Shown: piece after piece, positions 60,746 to 64,000 of the stretch
Numbering within the stretch: position 1 is the first letter of the stretch
Layout: every line of letters starts with the position of its first letter
NCBI GenBank assembly: GCA_030686995.1
Contig: CM060693.1
Location: 111,316,228 to 111,380,227 of the forward strand
Length of the DNA stretch: 64,000 nt
Source of the DNA: Artemisia argyi
Taxonomy: Eukaryota; Streptophyta; Magnoliopsida; Asterales; Asteraceae
Reading direction: 5' to 3'
Notes under the pieces: model-generated
Seen by the model: the letters and a program-made list of their open reading frames with translations, nothing else
Database searches by the model: none
Told to the model about the DNA's origin: nothing
Position numbers and translations under genes: made by a program

Positions 60746-61389
60746 CTTTAACCTCTGGTATGACATTCACTTTTCCGGCGCCTTCAGCTGGCCCCGCAAC
60801 ATTTGGTTCTCTAGCGTTTTCAGCTGGCCTTGCAATATCTGGCCCTCCAACTGGCACTGCAACATTAGACCCTTCGGTTGTGAAGATAAGAATTCACTAC
60901 AAATACCCAAACCTTTTCCGAGACATCTTAACATCGGACTATTTAAGATCCTGATTAGGATTAGTCCGGTAGCTTGTACACTTGAGCTACCACCAGAACT
61001 TAGCAGCGTACACAACATTTTTTCCGTTGTGCAATCCGAAGAAGTGTCATACTGATGAGACACTTACTATTCCTCTCGAAAAGATCTAGATTAACGAAGA
61101 ACATATAAAGATCATGGACCGTAAGGTCAAACGACTTAAGTGAAATCGCATTCCTATTATCAAAGTTCTTTGGAACTCTAGCAACGACTTGAATTCAACT
61201 GGGAGCGTGAAGACTAGATGAGTCGCAAGTACTCCCATCTTTTCTCAAACATACCATTAATAGCTAACACTCACTAAACATCACTAAACATCTGGACGAA
61301 GTTCTTTTACAAAAATACCCCCACCTTTTCTCAGGCACATCATCAACTCATAACACAAACTAAATCATGAGGACATGATTCCCGTAACT
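60746..61389. other. right interior of the young element
   Basis: Continues the inverted segment, possibly the N-terminal gag region in a decayed minus frame (60767-61063, Gln/Leu-rich repeats). From about 61064 to the purine tract there is no recognisable content. Confidence 0.4.
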
Positions 61390-61398
61390 GGTGGAGGC
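61390..61398 (+). other. polypurine tract of the young element
   Basis: GGTGGAGGC directly before the second LTR start TGTAGCAACCC. It is short and ends in a C, but is in the right place. Confidence 0.55.
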
Positions 61399-64000
61399 TG
61401 TAGCAACCCGAAAATTTTCATAAGGCAAAATGACTATTTTGCCCTTTGACTTTGACTTTGACTTTGACTTTTGACTATTTGACTTTCACCGTAACGTAAA
61501 AGCAAATACCATAATTGGTAGTTAACCCGTAACTTCCCAGTTAAATAATTCACTCTACTTTGAATTATTACTCTCTGAACACTTTCATTCGCCTTTGTCT
61601 ATTTAACGAGATGATATCTCGCAAAACGTAAAAATTGCACACAACGCGTACCGGCACAACAATAAATTCAACAAGAAAATTGAATTGATTATGATTTTCT
61701 TAAAGTCATATAATATTACTTTTAATATTAATTACTTTTATAAGTAATTATGAAAGTTTAATCGTGTAAACTTTCCTCGCGACCAACATAAGACTAGGAT
61801 GAGTCTATATGTTGAAAATACTCAAGTTTCACCAATAGTCATATTTTATATGAACTATTGTCATTTGGTCATTTTTACTTGAGCATTTTATTCTTACGTA
61901 ATACGCATGCTCAAACCTAAGTTATTAGGTTTTAACAACATAACGCACTCCATTAGACTTATCACACCTTTAATATACTTAGTTGAAGTATATTGATAAG
62001 TTTTAACATTTTTGTAAGTACTACATTTTTAAGTTACTCGATTTTAAGTTTTAGGACTTAAAGACTTAACATTAGTAATTATCGGGACCAAACTATACCC
62101 CGTAAGACAAGATAACTATCAAAAGTTACATACTTATCCTACCACCTCTCTAGGTGGCGTACAAAGAAACTCACCAAAGCCATGTGGCTATGTGAGATCA
62201 ACTCTTGCATTTGGTAATCACAGTTGTACAGCGCTACATGAATAACCAGTATCAATACTTTATCTCTACTTTTCATTTTGACATAAGAAATTCACCAACT
62301 TGTCTCTCTCAAAATACCCTTGTTTGCCGTACACCTTATAGCACAAAAACCACCATCATTATTAGCTTTTAGCTACAAAGATACACACCAAAGTTGAAGG
62401 TGTTGATGTTCTCTACATGATCCTTGTGTTAAATTGATGATTACTTGGATGAATTAAGAGTTATACAAGGCTTGAGGGCTGAAGTTAAGTGTTATTGGGA
62501 GTGCCTAGTACAAGATTTTCTAAAGTTATAGCAAGATTGGGTGATGGTTTGAAGACAAAGTTGGTGACTAGAAGAGTTTTAAGAGTTTGATTAGTTGTTC
62601 TTGTGATCTTGTGTTTCCATCCCAAGAATTGTAAGAATTATGTCTAGTTCTATGTTATTATTTCATTTTGGTATTTACATACCTTGTATAAGTTGTAAAT
62701 GATATTAACTTGATTTGATGTTGTACATGAGGTTTGAAACACAAAAATAAACTAGAACAAGCTCTAGATAAGACTTATGAAGCTAGAATTCTGAACAGCC
62801 CCAAAGAATGATTAAACTGATCATCCCAGTAAACTTTGAGGTTAAGGAAATAAGATAATCCTGTAGAACTATGCCTTGTGGTCGTTTCGCCGGGTGGTGC
62901 ACCTCATAACTCATCCCGATGAATAAACTAGAGCTAAAATGGTAAAACATGTCAAAATCTGACTAACAGAATTCATTGGACAAAACGGGACAGTTCTGAC
63001 TGTTTTTGGAACTCGTCGTAGTTTTAAGATACGAAGATAAGACATAAACTTAAACGTAGGAAAAAGCCTCGAGTCCTAAAGTGTTGTAGAACTCAAGATA
63101 TGGCCTTTGCGGCGGGACTGCAGAGTGCTGTCCAATTTCCTGCACTTAATCACAAATTTAAAAATAGTCTTCTGATCTGATTCATAAAATCGCGATTTCC
63201 ACCCTTTTCTGGTCCGAACCAGCGAAAGTGTAAAACACGAAAGTTGTTCAGAAAAATGTTTTGCATGAGACAACGCGGGAATTTTAGCCTGAAAGTTAAA
63301 GACAAAGGCTAGAAACTACAAAAGCTAACTGGACCTGTTTAAGACTGAAAAACAGCCATGACTAAATACTTTTGGTGGCATTTTGACCTCTTGAGGCTGA
63401 GACACACCCAAGACTAAGCCCAGGGCTGTTGCCTCAAGGCCTTCTAAGCCGAGATATAGCAACGGCTATGGTCTTGGTTGATGTCTTAAGGTTATGTATC
63501 TAGCTGCGTGACTAGTTTGGGATTTGATGACCCGAAACTTACTATTGAGACTTGATCATTTAAATGACTCATTTTCTTGACCTCGACAACTTATAAAAAT
63601 TGACCATATCACATATATCATGTCCACAAGGTCACAACTTTGACTTGGTCCACGAAATTGTAACAGCTAGTATGGTATCTAAATATCGTTTTGAACACTT
63701 TACACAACAAAGTTATGAAACGCCGTTATTGATTTCATCACAACGCACTTGGCCATTAAATTGGTAACATTCACAATTGACGAATGTTACACTAAATCAT
63801 TTCACGACACCACACTAGTTCAACCAATACTTTGACGAAACACGACAAATGCTTTTATATAACATTTGTCTCGTCAATTACTTTCACTTATACATGATAA
63901 GTACTACAATAGTAGGAAATTTCATAATCATAAGAGGCCTCTTCGGGGTGTCATATCGACGAGTTGTGGATTTACGAATTAAAGTGTCCTGGCTCCTCAT
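61399..64000 (+). repeat. 3' LTR of the young element (cut by window end)
   Basis: Matches 55140-57741 position for position with no indel. The differences I saw are C/T near 55965/62224, T/C near 56358/62617 and T/C near 57272/63531. About 1050 bases of the LTR lie beyond the window. Confidence 0.95.

Larger units (their letters stand above)
55140..64000 (+). mobile_element. young non-autonomous gypsy-like LTR retrotransposon inserted in the satellite
   Basis: LTR1 55140-58794, PBS 58798-58809, interior to 61398, and LTR2 from 61399 to the window end (2602 of an expected 3655 bp). LTR ends are TGTAGCAACCC and GGGGGTGTTACA. I see about three base differences and no length change between the visible LTR parts, so insertion was recent. 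The interior is only 2604 bp and has no pol; a gag fragment lies in reverse. The left flank CCCGA (55135-55139) is the predicted target duplication. Confidence 0.9.

Noticed and set aside
60669..61055. 128-codon plus-strand frame
   Set aside because: The minus strand of the overlapping region encodes recognisable gag, so the plus frame is its shadow.
56817..63273. Two identical 65-codon minus-strand frames (56817-57014 and 63076-63273)
   Set aside because: They are the same place in the two LTRs of one element. Identity reflects recent LTR duplication, and the peptide has no recognisable content.

Overview
This window is repeat-dense plant nuclear DNA. It is AT-rich, has long (TA)n tracts, four or more nested LTR retrotransposons, a CACTA DNA transposon with spliceosomal introns, and a long satellite array. 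The copia element with an extended coiled-coil gag, and the gypsy families seen here, resemble elements I associate with Asteraceae. That assignment is a memory-based inference and not proven by the sequence. I see no convincing host gene except possibly one intact 122-codon reading frame at 40647-41015. There are no rRNA, tRNA or CRISPR features.

Layout. (1) 1-7146: minus-strand Ty1/copia element (LTR, PBS, repeat-rich leader, broken gag, start of protease) that runs off the left edge. (2) About 8640-29357: plus-strand Ty3/gypsy element with an extra proline-rich/coiled-coil ORF before gag. Its gag-pol carries stops and lost catalytic residues. It is split at 14565/28800 by (3) a 14.2-kb minus-strand gypsy element (14566-28799; LTRs of about 3.05-3.09 kb, TSD GTTTA). 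That element is itself split by (4) a 2.75-kb non-autonomous LTR element (18824-21577; 275-bp LTRs, TSD AATTT). (5) At 29358, just before the second catalytic Asp of the outer gypsy integrase, a Tat/Athila-like non-autonomous (LARD-type) element begins. Its 3' part is cut at 33554 by (6) a minus-strand CACTA element with broken TNP2-type transposase. (7) 39.2-41.4 kb: low-information DNA, the 122-aa frame, a perfect 21-bp inverted repeat and a (TGG)n tract. (8) 41412-55139: 13.7-kb satellite with 141-bp and 131-bp monomers. Most of it is a 14-monomer, 1942-bp higher-order repeat, with a further 3201-bp duplication on top. (9) 55140-64000: a very young LTR retrotransposon inserted in the satellite. 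It has nearly identical 3.65-kb LTRs, only 2.6 kb of interior, and an inverted gag fragment. The window ends inside its second LTR.

The order of insertion can be read from the nesting: outer gypsy first, then the 14-kb gypsy, then the small element; the LARD-type element into the outer gypsy, then CACTA into the LARD. The satellite insertion is independent and appears recent. None of the three outer hosts (gypsy, LARD, CACTA) resumes before the satellite, so there is a breakpoint or deletion between about 39 and 41.4 kb. The most distinctive signals are the multi-level satellite organisation, palindromic TGACG arrays in the LARD-type element, a TTGACT (W-box) cluster at the start of the young element's LTR, and a base-paired LTR hairpin whose two copies differ in a pairing-preserving way.
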